The position numbers and the translations under genes are program-made. The notes beneath the pieces are model-generated. The model had not been told where the DNA came from. It made no database searches and saw nothing but the letters and a program-made list of their open reading frames with translations. Of a stretch of DNA of 64,000 bases, positions 12,296-22,404 are shown piece after piece (within the stretch, counting starts at the first letter, position 1; each line of letters begins with the position of its first letter). Source of the DNA: Kingdonia uniflora (taxonomy: Eukaryota > Streptophyta > Magnoliopsida > Ranunculales > Circaeasteraceae); NCBI GenBank assembly GCA_014058105.1, contig JACGCM010001245.1:186001-250000 (forward strand). Direction: 5' to 3'.

Positions 12296-12728
12296 CTAAA
12301 GAAGAAAATGATTCCCTCCATCATCGCCACCTCTTCCACCTCTTCCACCATAACCCCCACCCCGCATACTAGAGACAGACAAAAGGCCTCATTTCTTCAA
12401 CAAGACCCACTTATTAGAAGGATACCGACGAGACTCCCTCGGATGAATGCCTGCCGCTTCATCTTCAGTTGTCACAGCCTCCTCCGCTAGCAACCGAAGA
12501 CCATTTCGACGTTTTGCCTCTGATATAAGCAGATAGTGGAAACATTCCATTTGGTAATAATCATCCCCCACCTCCATCACTTTTTGATATGACATACGAT
12601 GGTAGGTGGAAGATACAGGAAATTGGCATTGGAAGATGCAATGGTTGGTATCCAAAATACCTGATGCACAGTTCTTCCATCTTCCTTCAAATCCTAAACT
12701 CCTGAGCCTGAGTCCTTGTTGTCACCAT
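12296..12728 (-). pseudogene. aORF1 of element A
   Basis: Starts M-V-T-T-R-T-Q-A-Q-E at 12728. After a stop and a frameshift it gives P-V-S-S-T-Y-H-R-M-S-Y, aligning with P-V-P-S-T-Y-Q-G-M-S in copy B, then C-F-H-Y-L-L-I aligning with R-F-Y-H-V-V-L. It ends in a glycine-rich tail (G-G-G-Y-G-G-R-G-G-R-G-G) at 12300-12360; copy B has the same kind of tail. It is the antisense frame nearest the 3' LTR. Glycine/arginine-rich tails often bind RNA, but that is inference. Confidence 0.62.
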
Positions 12729-13021
12729 GTTCTCCAACACTCAAAAATTTCCAAATTACAGTAAGATAGTTTACCACAATGGAATGCAGAAGAAGAACCA
12801 AGAAGAAGACTTGGTTCATCATGCACAAATCAAGATCCTCATTATACTACAGTCATCATTAAAGGCGACTCTCTGAATTCCTAACGTCAGTAAGATTCCC
12901 CATGAAATAACATTGACTAGAACCATTGCTTCTGGGAAACCCAAAAGGCACAAACAAGATACTTATGGATATACATTAGAAATAAGTCTCAGATTATAAC
13001 TACAACAATTAATACCACTTC

Positions 13022-13400
13022 TTAACCAACACCACTCGCCTACAATATTTTTTGTACTGTTGGCCGAGAGGGGGCAGTTGTAGTGGCTTATTCTGCATCT
13101 TAGACTCATGCGTCATCTTCGGCCAACATTTGAACTTGACCTCACCAACAGAGCATATGGCGCAGACAGAAACAAGATAACAACATCATGAAGCACATGC
13201 AACATGAGTTTCTCAACCAACACCACTCATCCCTGATGCTGCTCGTACTATTGGTTGAGAGCTGTCTTGTAATAGCTTATTTCGTATCTCAGACTCAAAG
13301 CTTCATCCTCGACCTCATTTGCATACATGAAACACTACTAAATATATATTCAATATTCCTCAGTTTGAGTCATCGCTTTTGACCTCCACATCAACAGTTT
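13022..13400 (+). repeat. Tandem duplication of about 190 bp across the PPT-LTR junction of element A
   Basis: AACCAACACCACTC occurs at about 13024 and 13215, each followed by a diverged copy of PPT plus LTR start (GAGAGGGGGCAGTTGTAGTGGC, then GAGAGCTGTCTTGTAATAGC). The first has the better PPT. The true LTR start is therefore either 13079 (754-bp LTR) or 13268 (565 bp); sister LTRs are 613-624 bp. Confidence 0.65.
13064..13078 (+). other. Polypurine tract of element A
   Basis: CCGAGAGGGGGCAGT directly precedes the LTR start TGTAGTGGC. It equals the antisense of the PPTs in elements B (18980-18993) and C (58234-58248), which fixes the sense strand of A as plus. Confidence 0.7.
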
Positions 13401-13832
13401 GATTTATGTAAGTGTACAATCATCAATAGAGCAGTTGTACAACAACAGATGTCAGAACGTTGTGCTATCTAGTAAAAGAATATCTTATATATATTTTGTA
13501 ATGTCCACTATTAAGAATCTTAATGGTCATCAAACGGTCATATTATAAGACCTATATATAAGACCAGAGAACTACAAATTAGGGGCATACAATTCTACAC
13601 AGAAGAATCTTACTCCAAAATTCCATATACTCGGAACACTTATTGTAATAAGTTAGCAATCTCAATAATATCATTTTTTCTTTCTCAAAACCCTCAAGAG
13701 AGGTTGTAGTTTTTAACCTATTCAAAGGTTTTCCACGCTAAATTATCTTGCTGATTATTGTTTAATATTCTTGAGCGTTCTAGACACATTTGGTGTAAAG
13801 GCTAATTTGAATCCCAGAATTAGGCCATTACA
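13079..13832 (+). repeat. 3' LTR of element A
   Basis: Ends AATTAGGCCATTACA, the inverse of TGTAATGGCCTAATT at 18367 and 56704. The block GGAAAACCTTTGAATAGG (read on minus near 13720) recurs in every LTR of the family. CTATATATAAG near 13555 (sense strand) is the likely TATA box. It is closest to the split LTR D (18304-18366 plus 57328-57610). The start is ambiguous because of the duplication described above. Confidence 0.75.
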
Positions 13833-14235
13833 ACACCGGTATTATCTCAAATCTTTTTTAACGAAACACGTCGAAAGTTGCTTTCAAAAAAATATTTCTT
13901 AATTTTCTTCATCATGTCATAAAAAACCAAAAATTATGTGTACTATGTTCGATTTTGCCATACAACCGATTATCATTGTATTCCTTGTAATAGTGAAAAA
14001 TATATATAATTAATCAACAATAAAGGCTAACTCAATATTATTTTAGGGGCAATTTAGTTATTTTTTAATGCATATCAGCAGCTTTAATAACCACAGTCAA
14101 TATTTACTTGTTGGGTACATTACTTAAAACCATAGAAACCAAGTGCTTGAACTAATGGTGGGGATTTAGTTTAAAGTACTTTACATGGAAACCTAGTGTT
14201 TGAACTTGTTGCTTGAGGTGGGAAAAGAAGGTTTA

Positions 14236-15845
14236 TCCTCTCATCTTCTTCCCTATTTATCTTTCGTGAATATTTCATAAAATATTTTACATTATAAAAA
14301 TAGGATAACTGTAACGAAGAACAAATGATATCTTTTTCTAAAATAGATAATAATTTTTTCAAGAACACGTGACAATTTCTTTAAAATAAATGACAAATAA
14401 CAATAACATATGACAATCTAGTTGTTTTAGGTAACAAAAGAAGATCTATCTGAAACATCTATTTTGGAGTTTATTTCATTTAGTGTCTGGAGTAGGTGTC
14501 AGCACTATCTCGTGGTTATCCAGCGTCAGTGAGTACACGTGGAGCGACTGTGCCTGGACTGACACTGAACATGTAAGTGGGTTTCTAAATCCTTGCTCAA
14601 GAATATCAAGCCCATCGTATTTTACAGATTATGGAAAATGAATTAAGTATGTCTTTTTAAGAAAACAAATATTTATTCGAACAAAACTATTTGAACATTT
14701 TCCCTCAGCATTTCTTTTATTCGAATAGATTCTTTTCTATTCGAATATTTCTGGGAACATGTCTATTCGAATAGATTTTATGTTATTCGACTAAAATACC
14801 TCAGGCTCTTTTTTATTCGAATATATTTCTTCTTTATTCGAATAAAAAGACTCATCCTGTTATTTCATTCAATAGATTTATTTATATTCGAACAAAAGAC
14901 GTGTTTTATATTTTTCTACTTAAGACAACTTTTTCTCTTTCAGAATTTAACTTTTTTGAAATCATTTTTTAGGGCTTATGTTTTTTAGAGTGAGGAGAGA
15001 TTATTCTTGAGAGATTCAAGAAAGAATTAAAATACTTAAATCTTGAATCAATCATCATTGATCAAGAAACCCTAATCATGGATTGAAAAACTTGAGGGAT
15101 TCAAGATTGGAAGCTTCGACGAGAGATTGGAGCGAGAAGTTGAGAGATCTTGAAATTGATTGCAAAGAGCTTGATTGGAAGAAAGGTAACCATGAGATGT
15201 GTTTATCGAGTCTGTAAGTAGTTAAAATCTTATAATTCTTTTTCAATAGTGGATTATTTAGCTATCGAGTGATTCGAGAGCGACATGTAGGTTTTTTTTC
15301 CTGAGAAAGATTTCCCACAGGGTTAAAAAATTTGCCCTTGTCTTTAATTTTCCAACTGCTTGCTTGACATTAGATAATTGAATCAACTTGATTTAGGTTA
15401 AGCGTAGACCATTAATTTAAAAGATTATGACCTATCAATTTAGACCTAAAACAATCGAAATTGGTTAGTCTCAAGCGTCTATAAATTTTACTATCTACTC
15501 ACTTTCTTTATTATCTGTATCTCTCGTGACTATATCATAAAATACTTCACATTATAGACACATAATAATTATATCGAATAACAAATGATATATTTTACCA
15601 AAACAGATGGTAATTTTTCAAATAACGCAACAATTTCTGTAAAAACAAATAACAAATGATTGTCATAAAATTCAATAACTTATGGCAAATCTAGCTGTTT
15701 GAGGAGACAAAAAAAGATCCCTCCTCTCATTTTTTTTTCAATCTCTCTATATCTTGTGAATATTTCATAAAATACTTTACATTGTAAACATATGATAACG
15801 GTATCGAATGGCAAATAATATTTTTTCTAAACAGGGCTTAAAAAA
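14236..15845 (+). repeat. Three dispersed copies of an AT-rich repeat
   Basis: Copies at about 14236-14455, 15505-15715 and 15724-15840 share GTGAATATTTCATAAAATA, ACATTATA, AACAAATGATAT and a GACAA..AAAGATC end. The first and second are separated by about 1 kb that holds the TTCGAA array and leader-like sequence, as if that block had been inserted into a repeat array. No gene is seen between 13833 and 16400. Confidence 0.55.
14678..14908 (+). repeat. TTCGAA palindrome array 1
   Basis: About ten copies of ATTCGAATAGA or ATTCGAACA-like units stand at irregular 20-40 bp spacing, ending TATTCGAACAAAAGACGTGTTTTA. The same array type, with the same orientation and the same end, occurs at 22768-23130 and 50090-50302. 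It is followed here by leader-like sequence (TTTTTAGGGCTTATG). Confidence 0.8.
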
Positions 15846-16399
15846 TATGTTGCTGTAATGATAACGGTAACGGTATCGGTTGGTATTTGATGAGTTACTT
15901 AGGTCGCAGTGCTACATACCAGTTAACCTTATCTTTTGATATGCATCTAACTCTTTTAAACAAGCATCAAAATGATGTCTAACTACTTCAGTTGATCTCT
16001 TCGTTAAGAGCACGTTTAACCACAATAGTTAGACCTTTATGTGCCGAATCACTATAGCGCAAACTCAAAGGCTTGTTACAATCTGCTTGTAAGTCCTTCC
16101 TGAGGTATCAACAAGAATGCCATCTCTTGCTTCATTTGTCCATCTCTTCAGAAAATATTGTGATGGTATTCTTAAATTCTTCTTGAAGTCAACACTTGCA
16201 AAACATGCATACACAAGATACCAGTAAACTCAGAAGATCTACAATGTGACGCCTTATCCGATCAAGCCCAAATTTTATACAAAGTAGTTTAGGATGTAAT
16301 AAATCCATGTATAAATTTTCGTTTATTTTTGTAAAGCTTAGGTTAGGCAAAATGGGGAGTACGCTTCATCTCCAACTTTGATGTTTCCTTTTAGATCTT

Positions 16400-18303
16400 A
16401 TGTATTTTCTTAGTAGCTATATATGTAGAGGACTTGAATCCGATACATCCGAGAAAGAATAAATGCTTTGTAAATTGTTGTTGTTAATGAATGAAATGAT
16501 GTTTTCAAAGACCTTTTGTACAGTGTTTGTGTTGCCTTAATTGTATGCGATCTTAAGTGATATTGTGTTCTTAAGACGATTGAAAAGAGAAGAATAATTA
16601 GGCTTACTTGAGACAGGTGCCTTGAGTGCCGCACGTACCAAGCTTGAGTTAAGTTGGTATGTGTCATACAACTACACTCAACGGTGTTTTCTTCCTTGCT
16701 GAATTTCACTATCCGATCAATATCATGGGGTTCACGAACGACCATCTCTACCTTGTGGTAACAAATTGAATCAGACCCATCTTCAACATAATCCATGTAA
16801 CAAAAAAATGTTTCTACTCTTTCTTGGAATATCATGAATACATTTCTAGTATATACCTGAGATGCATGTCTTTTAAAATGTAATGGTGTACTCAAGTTCG
16901 ATTTAGTCTGTTTTGTTTGAAAATAAGCTTGGTGCTCCTTTTCCCTCCAATCCAACACCGTTTTCTTGTATTGTACTATAAAATCCTTGATACATAATTT
17001 ACTACTTAAGTATCCCTTGACAGCATTATGAACGCTTTCGCACCTTTGAGTCGTCGTCATCCCCGCACAAAAGTATTCTCGCTCATATACAAGAACCCAC
17101 TTATGTTTCAATCTATACAAACTCTTGAACCAATCATTTTCTAATAGTTCATGGTTTTCAAGCATATTACGCCACTCTGACTCGAACTCATCTTCCACTT
17201 CAAAATGATAAATACAATTACGAAATTCATTCTTAAACTCCTTAACTGCATATATATGTACAAGATGTACAACAACATTTTGGAAGATATGCCATAAGCA
17301 CAAGTGATGGTGTATATTATAGGCATAATTTTTTTGATTGCTTTCGCTATTACTTGAGCGTGATCTGTCAGGATTGTTTTAAGATGTTTTCCCAACATTG
17401 CAGCTAACATTGACTCAAAAATCCAAATACTTGTCAACAATCAATGCTCACCCTGAAAGTACCAACATACCATGATTATTCACTCCAACAATTGGAGCGC
17501 ATGGCATACAATATCTGTTAGTCCGAAATGTGGTATCAAAATAAATGACATCACCAAAAAACCCATAATCTATTTTCGACTTCGCATCAACCCAAAATAA
17601 ATTACTCATCTTGTTATCTTCACCAATTTGTATTACATAAGAAAATCTCAGGTTCTATTCTTTCATGCGCCTAAAATAATTCAAAGCTTCTTGGGCATCT
17701 CCTTTCTTATAAATCTCTCGGTGTTGTCTAGAATAATAATTTTTTGTATTTTTATTTGTGAAATTGAGATTTTGTGCACCCCCGTGTTCAGCACTCATGA
17801 TTCTAAATGCTTGAATTGGCCCACATCCTCCATGTTTCATCGAATTCAAGTAGCTAACTTGTTAAGGCAATATGTTGCGCTACGACCTCAGTAAATGTGA
17901 TTCTCTCTGGGTTGCTAGTATGTGATTGTGTTCTTCGACAAATTTTGTTACTACCCATATTCCATTTTCAAAATTTATCTGAAAAAGTGCCTTACAACCT
18001 ACACGCGTCATAGGCCCTTTGTATTTAGGATCTTCATCTTTTCTAGACTAGTCTCGAAAGTTTTCCTTAGAACATTTAAAAACCCTTTTCCGAATTTCAC
18101 CGCTTACATTTTTCCTTATGCTACTTTTTAGGACACTGAACCCTTTATATCTTGCATAATACTAGCTCATGTGAACCAAATGTCATCCCGACATATGAAT
18201 GAGTATTTTGATTTCTAACTTCATGTTTATCAACATTAATATTCCTGGGAATATCCTCTGTAGGAATTTCGTCACCTTCAACATCATAGCCATTTTCCTC
18301 AAC
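16400..18303 (-). pseudogene. FAR1-related sequence (FRS/FHY3 family) pseudogene
   Basis: The minus strand encodes, in order, an N-terminal piece Y-V-G-M-T-F-G-S near 18190, the end of a FAR1 DNA-binding domain (R-V-G-C-K-A-L-F, W-V-V-T-K-F-V-E-E-H-N-H) at 17930-18010, and a MULE-transposase-like domain. That domain shows V-I-Y-F-D-T-T-F-R-T-N near 17540, I-L-T-D-H-A-Q near 17365 and W-H-I-F-Q-N near 17290, then a long open frame 17303-16410. A SWIM-like V-E-C-S-C segment near 16680 has lost its C-x-H part. Stops and frame changes separate the parts. FRS proteins are plant transcription factors domesticated from Mutator-like transposases; this copy cannot be functional, and LTR D begins at 18304 next to its N-terminus. 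An unsorted MULE remnant is the alternative, but the FAR1 domain favours FRS. Confidence 0.82.
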
Positions 18304-18366
18304 TGTAATAGCCTAATTTCATATTCCAAACTTACCTCTTACACCGATGATAATTAAAATGCTAGT
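18304..18366 (-). repeat. LTR D, left piece (split by element B)
   Basis: Reads TGTAATAGCCTAATTTC and CTCTTACACC, the start (antisense) of this LTR family, for about 60 bp up to the CTAGT duplication. The rest of the same LTR lies 39 kb away at 57328-57610. Aligned with LTR A, the two pieces are contiguous. Confidence 0.8.
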
Positions 18367-18979
18367 TGTAATGGCCTAATTTTGTAAGCTCGAGATGGCT
18401 TGGAATTAGCTCTTACACCAATGTTGTTGTGATAAAAACTAATTAAAAAAAGAGAGATGACACAGGTAATTTAGAGTGGAAAACCTCTGAATAGGTAAAA
18501 AAACCACGACCTCGATTTGAGGATTTTTGTAATAGTAATTTTTATTGCTTGAGCCTGATATCTTATTACAAGTGATCTCTCGACTTAGAAATACTTGAAT
18601 CTTGTGAATAAAAAGTTTTGGATGTTTGTGAGAATCTAGAAAATATAGTTTTCTTGGTGATTTCTCGTGTATTTTCTTATTTTTTGTCTCTTTTGGAACT
18701 TTTTCTTTATATAGGTCTTTTCCGCAGTTCTTCACCAATGTTCTCTGAGCAATGTGGTTAGTGGCGGTTGACTGAGTAACTGTTGAGTTCATAAGAGACA
18801 TGTGTCTTTGACTTGTTCAGGCTTTTCTATTTGAGCTCGACCCACATTCTTTATCAGTTTATAGAGTAGGTGGTAATGTTAACTATTGAAGTGTGTGTAG
18901 AATGCGTGGGTCTGACATGGAGGTAATTCGAACTTGGGACAACTTAAATTGGGGTTAGATCGAGGGGTAGACCCCTACA
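18367..18979 (-). repeat. 3' LTR of element B
   Basis: On the plus strand it runs from TGTAATGGCC to CCCCTACA. On the sense (minus) strand a TATA box CTATATAAAGAAAAAG sits near 18710. It closely matches 56704-57327 and 57611-58233. Confidence 0.9.
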
Positions 18980-18993
18980 ATTGCCCCCTCGCA
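18980..18993 (-). other. Polypurine tract of element B
   Basis: Read on the minus strand: TTGCGAGGGGGCAAT, directly before the LTR start TGTAGGGG. Element C has the same tract with two changes. Confidence 0.85.
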
Positions 18994-19180
18994 ACTGAAG
19001 TCACGAGTGGCTTTGGTTGAGAAAGAATATGTGGATATATGGTATTCGGGTTTGAAGTTTGAAAATGAAGGAAAAAATAATGTAGATACTAATGTATGCA
19101 TCGGTTAGGGTTTATAGAGTTTTTTCTGTATTAAATGATGACGCTTGGGAAAATGTACTTGCACATTAAATGTAGGGTTG

Positions 19181-19188
19181 TATAAATA
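19181..19188 (+). promoter_or_regulatory. TATA box upstream of aORF1 (element B)
   Basis: GTTGTATAAATAGTACATG lies about 70 bp before the aORF1 ATG at 19255. Element C has the same box in the same context (58496-58505). Its orientation is toward aORF1, opposite to the retrotransposon's own transcription. Confidence 0.6.
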
Positions 19189-19254
19189 GTACATGTACCG
19201 AGGTTTGTGGTAAAATACACTTGTTTGTTGCCAAATTCTCTGAAAGTTTTGACG

Positions 19255-19674
19255 ATGGTGAAGACCCGAAAAATGGTTCTTGAAGAAAGAATTGCTATTG
19301 AGATGCAAAAATTGAAGTTGAAATATTTCAGTGATCAGTCCTTAATGATGCCTACTCCCGTTCCCGTTCCTTCGACGTATCAAGGTATGTCGCAAGATGA
19401 AGTGGCTGAAGCTGAGGAATTTTTTTACTGTATGTGAAGATTTTACCACGTTGTCTTGACTGGCGAGCAACGTTGGGTTTGTCTCTATATTCTTACGGAA
19501 GACAAGGTGCAGGGCAGTTGCGTCGATGTCTTACGCAGGTCTGGATTCTAAGGCTAAGTCCTCTTCATCTCTACCATTTTTGCGGAGGTGGTGGTTATAG
19601 AAGAGGCGGCGATGGTAATGGAAGAGGAGGACGGAGAATGGAAATCTGCTTTTGTACTTCTATTCGAAGAGTGA
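19255..19674 (+). pseudogene. aORF1 of element B
   Basis: Opens M-V-K-T-R-K-M-V-L-E-E-R with a helical stretch (M-Q-K-L-K-L-K-Y-F), then P-V-P-S-T-Y-Q-G-M-S and an acidic run. A TGA at 19435 interrupts R-F-Y-H-V-V-L-T-G-E. The tail, in two frames, gives either a glycine-rich (G-G-G-Y-R-R-G-G-D-G-N-G-R-G-G) or an acidic (E-E-E-D-G-E) sequence. Copies A and C match in order and content. It lies antisense to the element, next to the 3' LTR. No known family is recognised. Downstream, 19675-20320 holds nothing I can support. Confidence 0.65.
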
Positions 19675-20320
19675 ATCAAGCACGGAGTCCTTTTCTTTAA
19701 TGCCCAGACTTCATTCAAACCAAGTTTCTGGTCAGAATAAGAAGATGTAAAAGAAGGACCCATGGTAACTTCCAATGTGGTCTTTGCATCAGAAGATTCT
19801 TGGGGTGAAACATCACTGAAGTCGGATAAACTGAAGGATTTGATGTTTTGGAGTGCCTGATGTTGGAGTTCTTGAAAAACTTGTTATCTGTAAAGTACCT
19901 GTAATTTGTATTCAAGCTGAATAAAATTTGTTATATAAACTCTATGTTGTATATATACAGAATTACTCTAGAGATCGAGCTATGGATGATCCGTAGATTT
20001 ATGAGATTATAATGTACAACCTGGTCATAATAATCGAGCTATAATATGAAATTTGTGTAATATATGATGATCGACCTAGGGGCTGATATTTGGGGAGAAA
20101 GAAAAATGTAGAAGCTTTAGGAAGGGGAACTCGAGCTCAGAGTAGTCGTCTTAAAAAATTAGATTTGGAAAAAATAATTCGATATGGAATAGGTCGAATA
20201 ATACCACGAATAGGGAGAGATATGTTCGGATAACTTTTCTTAAGATACTATGGTTTTCTGTTATGAAAGAAAGGGATAATACCACGAACTACGGGAGATC
20301 CGAAGAAGTTCAGAAAATTG

Positions 20321-20329
20321 TATAAAATA
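20321..20329 (+). promoter_or_regulatory. TATA box upstream of aORF2 (element B)
   Basis: TTGTATAAAATAGGGGG stands 47 bp before the aORF2 ATG. Element C has GCATAAATAAGGG at the matching place (59802-59810). Confidence 0.55.
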
Positions 20330-20367
20330 GGGGGAAATGAACTTTAAATAGGTGGAAGAGGATAAAC

Positions 20368-20720
20368 ATGGTGTGGACTCGATCTGAGTGAATTCGTTAT
20401 GACGCTGAAAGGCGATTGGCGATAAAGATAGCTAAAATGTAAGAACAGATTTTTGGTTTTTGGACTACGATGCTGAACTGCCAGTGAGGGAGGTTCAACT
20501 TGAAGACTTTGATTGGATGGGCAGGGAACTGGAGTATGAACGTCATTTCTATGAGAAGTTGTTTTAGGAAATAATGGTAGATCCTGCAGCTCGAAAAGAT
20601 GTTGTGAGATTGATTGCTGAAGAGGAGATCGAACTGGAAGATGTAAGGATTGCTAGTGGCCAACTGATCGAATGTGGTTCATCAGGACATCAGGGGTGTT
20701 ATAGGTGTAATTATATGTGA
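20368..20720 (+). pseudogene. aORF2 of element B
   Basis: A frame of about 118 codons starts M-V-W-T-R-S and ends C-G-S-S-G-H-Q-G-C-Y-R-C-N-Y-M before TGA, with in-frame stops that copy C does not all share and a 1-bp frame change. The middle has A-E-R-R-L-A-I-K-I-A, Y-D-A-E-L-P-V-R-E and a Glu-rich helix (R-L-I-A-E-E-E-I-E-L-E). Start, end and length are kept in A, B and C, which argues that it was once a real protein. The C-terminal Cys/His arrangement could bind zinc. The 500 bp after it hold no gene, but see the promoter at 21232. Confidence 0.66.
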
Positions 20721-21231
20721 GGTGAATAAAGTGAATGTAAATAGAGGTGGTATGAATGTATGCAATAGGTTTGAATAATTGGCAAAGAAATGAAATGAAA
20801 ATAAAGCTTGAATCGATCCTCTATTATTGCGAATATTGTTTATGACTGTTGTGAAAAAAAGATTTAAATATTTTTTTGAAATTTTAGAGGGCTTTGGTAA
20901 TGATGTCAGTACTTCTATTATAAGTAAAAGAAGCAAGAATAGAAAAAGCATGGAGCCTCTGATTTTGTTTCTTGTGTAAAAGCTGTGAAAACCCGATTGT
21001 TTGTAAGTGTGAGTCATCATGAGTATGGGGAGATCAGAGGGAGATTTGAAAAATAGAGTTAAAAATAGAATAAAATAAAATAAAATATAAGGCAAAGGGT
21101 AATAATGGGAAAACATTTTTACCGAAAAGGTGCAAGACGTCTGATATTAATAGCAGAAGGGATGTCTCTGTTCCAAAACTGAGGACGGCTCATGCGAGGC
21201 TCAATAACTGCCAGCAGTTAGAGAGAGAAAA

Positions 21232-21240
21232 TATAAATAA
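21232..21240 (+). promoter_or_regulatory. Putative promoter of aORF3 (element B)
   Basis: AGAGAGAGAAAATATAAATAATG is followed about 30 bp later by TCATTCAAACG. An ACGT core (AAGACGTCTG, 21132) lies about 95 bp upstream. The same ACGT core, GAGAGAGAAA tract and TCATTCAAA sequence occur in order in element C (60565-60690). The start codon follows at 21701, so the transcript would have a long leader or an unseen upstream exon. Confidence 0.5.
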
Positions 21241-21700
21241 TGTTTCATCTTCGTCATTCAAACGTTTTTCAACTTCTAAAAATGTGAAGAACAATGAGAG
21301 AGAAAGAAGAAGAAATAACAGAGAATCTCGTGAGAAATTAATTGAGAGTGATCAATAGTCAAAGCGTGAGAGAGTTGCGGAGACCGAGTTACGAAGGAGG
21401 TATAGCGGCGTTGTGAGGGAAAGATTTGGAACTCCGTCAGACTCACATTCTGACATAGAAGGTGAGTAGAGGATTTGTGATGTTTTGTTTTTGAAGATCA
21501 TATTTTGTGTTAGGCAAATTTAAAAATTACTATTTACAGTAATCTATAAAAAAAACCTGTTTGATATATGATATATGAAAGATATATGTATATGGGTGGT
21601 GTATATGTAAAATATAATGATGGATACCCAGACCTGTATGTAGGTCGATCGTGATGAGTATTATGTAGGATCAAACCCTCATTTGTAGAGTTCTAGTGAT

Positions 21701-22404
21701 ATGGACATGTCATCTATCAATGAGGCATCGACCTCTGGTCGATTAGATTCCGAGATTGTACTATTTGATAGAGAATAAGATATAGGGGTTGATCAATTTC
21801 CAGATTTCCCTAGAAAATTGGTAACCTATCCTCTGAATATTGATGTGTTTAAAGAGTTTTGTAAAGCCAAGGCTTTTGTAGGGGGAAGATGGGGTAGTGG
21901 TATAGAACAGGCCGGTAGGCATTTTAGGAGTTGCATTGTTGGATATGGGGAGGAATACTTTTTTCTGTTAGCTGATTTGGAGAAGGAGAAGGAAGATAGG
22001 AGTTTAAATGAATCGATCTCTATAGAGTATTTTGATGGGGACGTCCAGGGCGACCTGGTAGAAGGTTTTTTGTGTTACCTATCTTAGTTGGAGTACGGGT
22101 TAAGTCTTCCTCTCAACGATCTGGCTAAAGGGATTATGAACATTATCAGGGCATGTCCTGTTCAGTTGAATGGGAACATGTGGGAGGTGATAAATGTTTG
22201 TGAATTTCTGAATATGCTGTGGGAGGAAGATGATATTGAGATGAGGATATCTCCTGAGTATATTTTACAGCTTTATGGGGTAAAAAACTTTTCTGCAAGT
22301 GGAGGGGAATATTTTTTTGCGAGCTCAACTCGACCTCGTTTTTTTGATTTAAACTCAGCAGGTCGACCATGGAATGATAATGTGATATGGGTGAAGGGTG
22401 ATTG
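21701..22404 (+). pseudogene. aORF3 of element B, first exon (N-terminal domain)
   Basis: Starts at ATG 21701 (M-D-M-S-S-I-N-E-A-S-T-S-G-R; copy C has a parallel start at 61135). After an in-frame TAA it gives the conserved domain: L-V-T-Y-P-L-N-I-D-V-F-K-E-F, G-E-E-Y-F-F-L-L-A-D-L, E-Y-G-L-S-L-P-L, C-P-V-Q-L-N-G-N-M-W-E-V and R-P-R-F-F-D-L-N-S-A-G-R-P-W. A second stop is at 22085. The exon is broken at codon Cys (V-K-G-D-C) by the solo LTR and ends at 25180. Proteins with this domain occur in plants as transposon-linked hypotheticals; I cannot assign a function. Confidence 0.72.

Larger units (their letters stand above)
1..13832 (+). mobile_element. Element A: 3' part of a Tat-lineage LTR retrotransposon
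   Basis: The unit ends at a 3' LTR (13079-13832) that is preceded by a purine-rich PPT, so its sense strand is plus. Inside it, on the minus strand, lie aORF1, aORF2 and aORF3 in the same order and orientation relative to the LTR as in elements B and C. The 5' part (gag, pol, 5' LTR) lies left of the window. A second Tat element (1198-9261) is inserted in aORF3. Five bases after the LTR (acacc, 13833-13837) would be the target duplication but its mate is outside. Lineage is inferred from kinship with element B, whose pol is visible. Confidence 0.72.
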
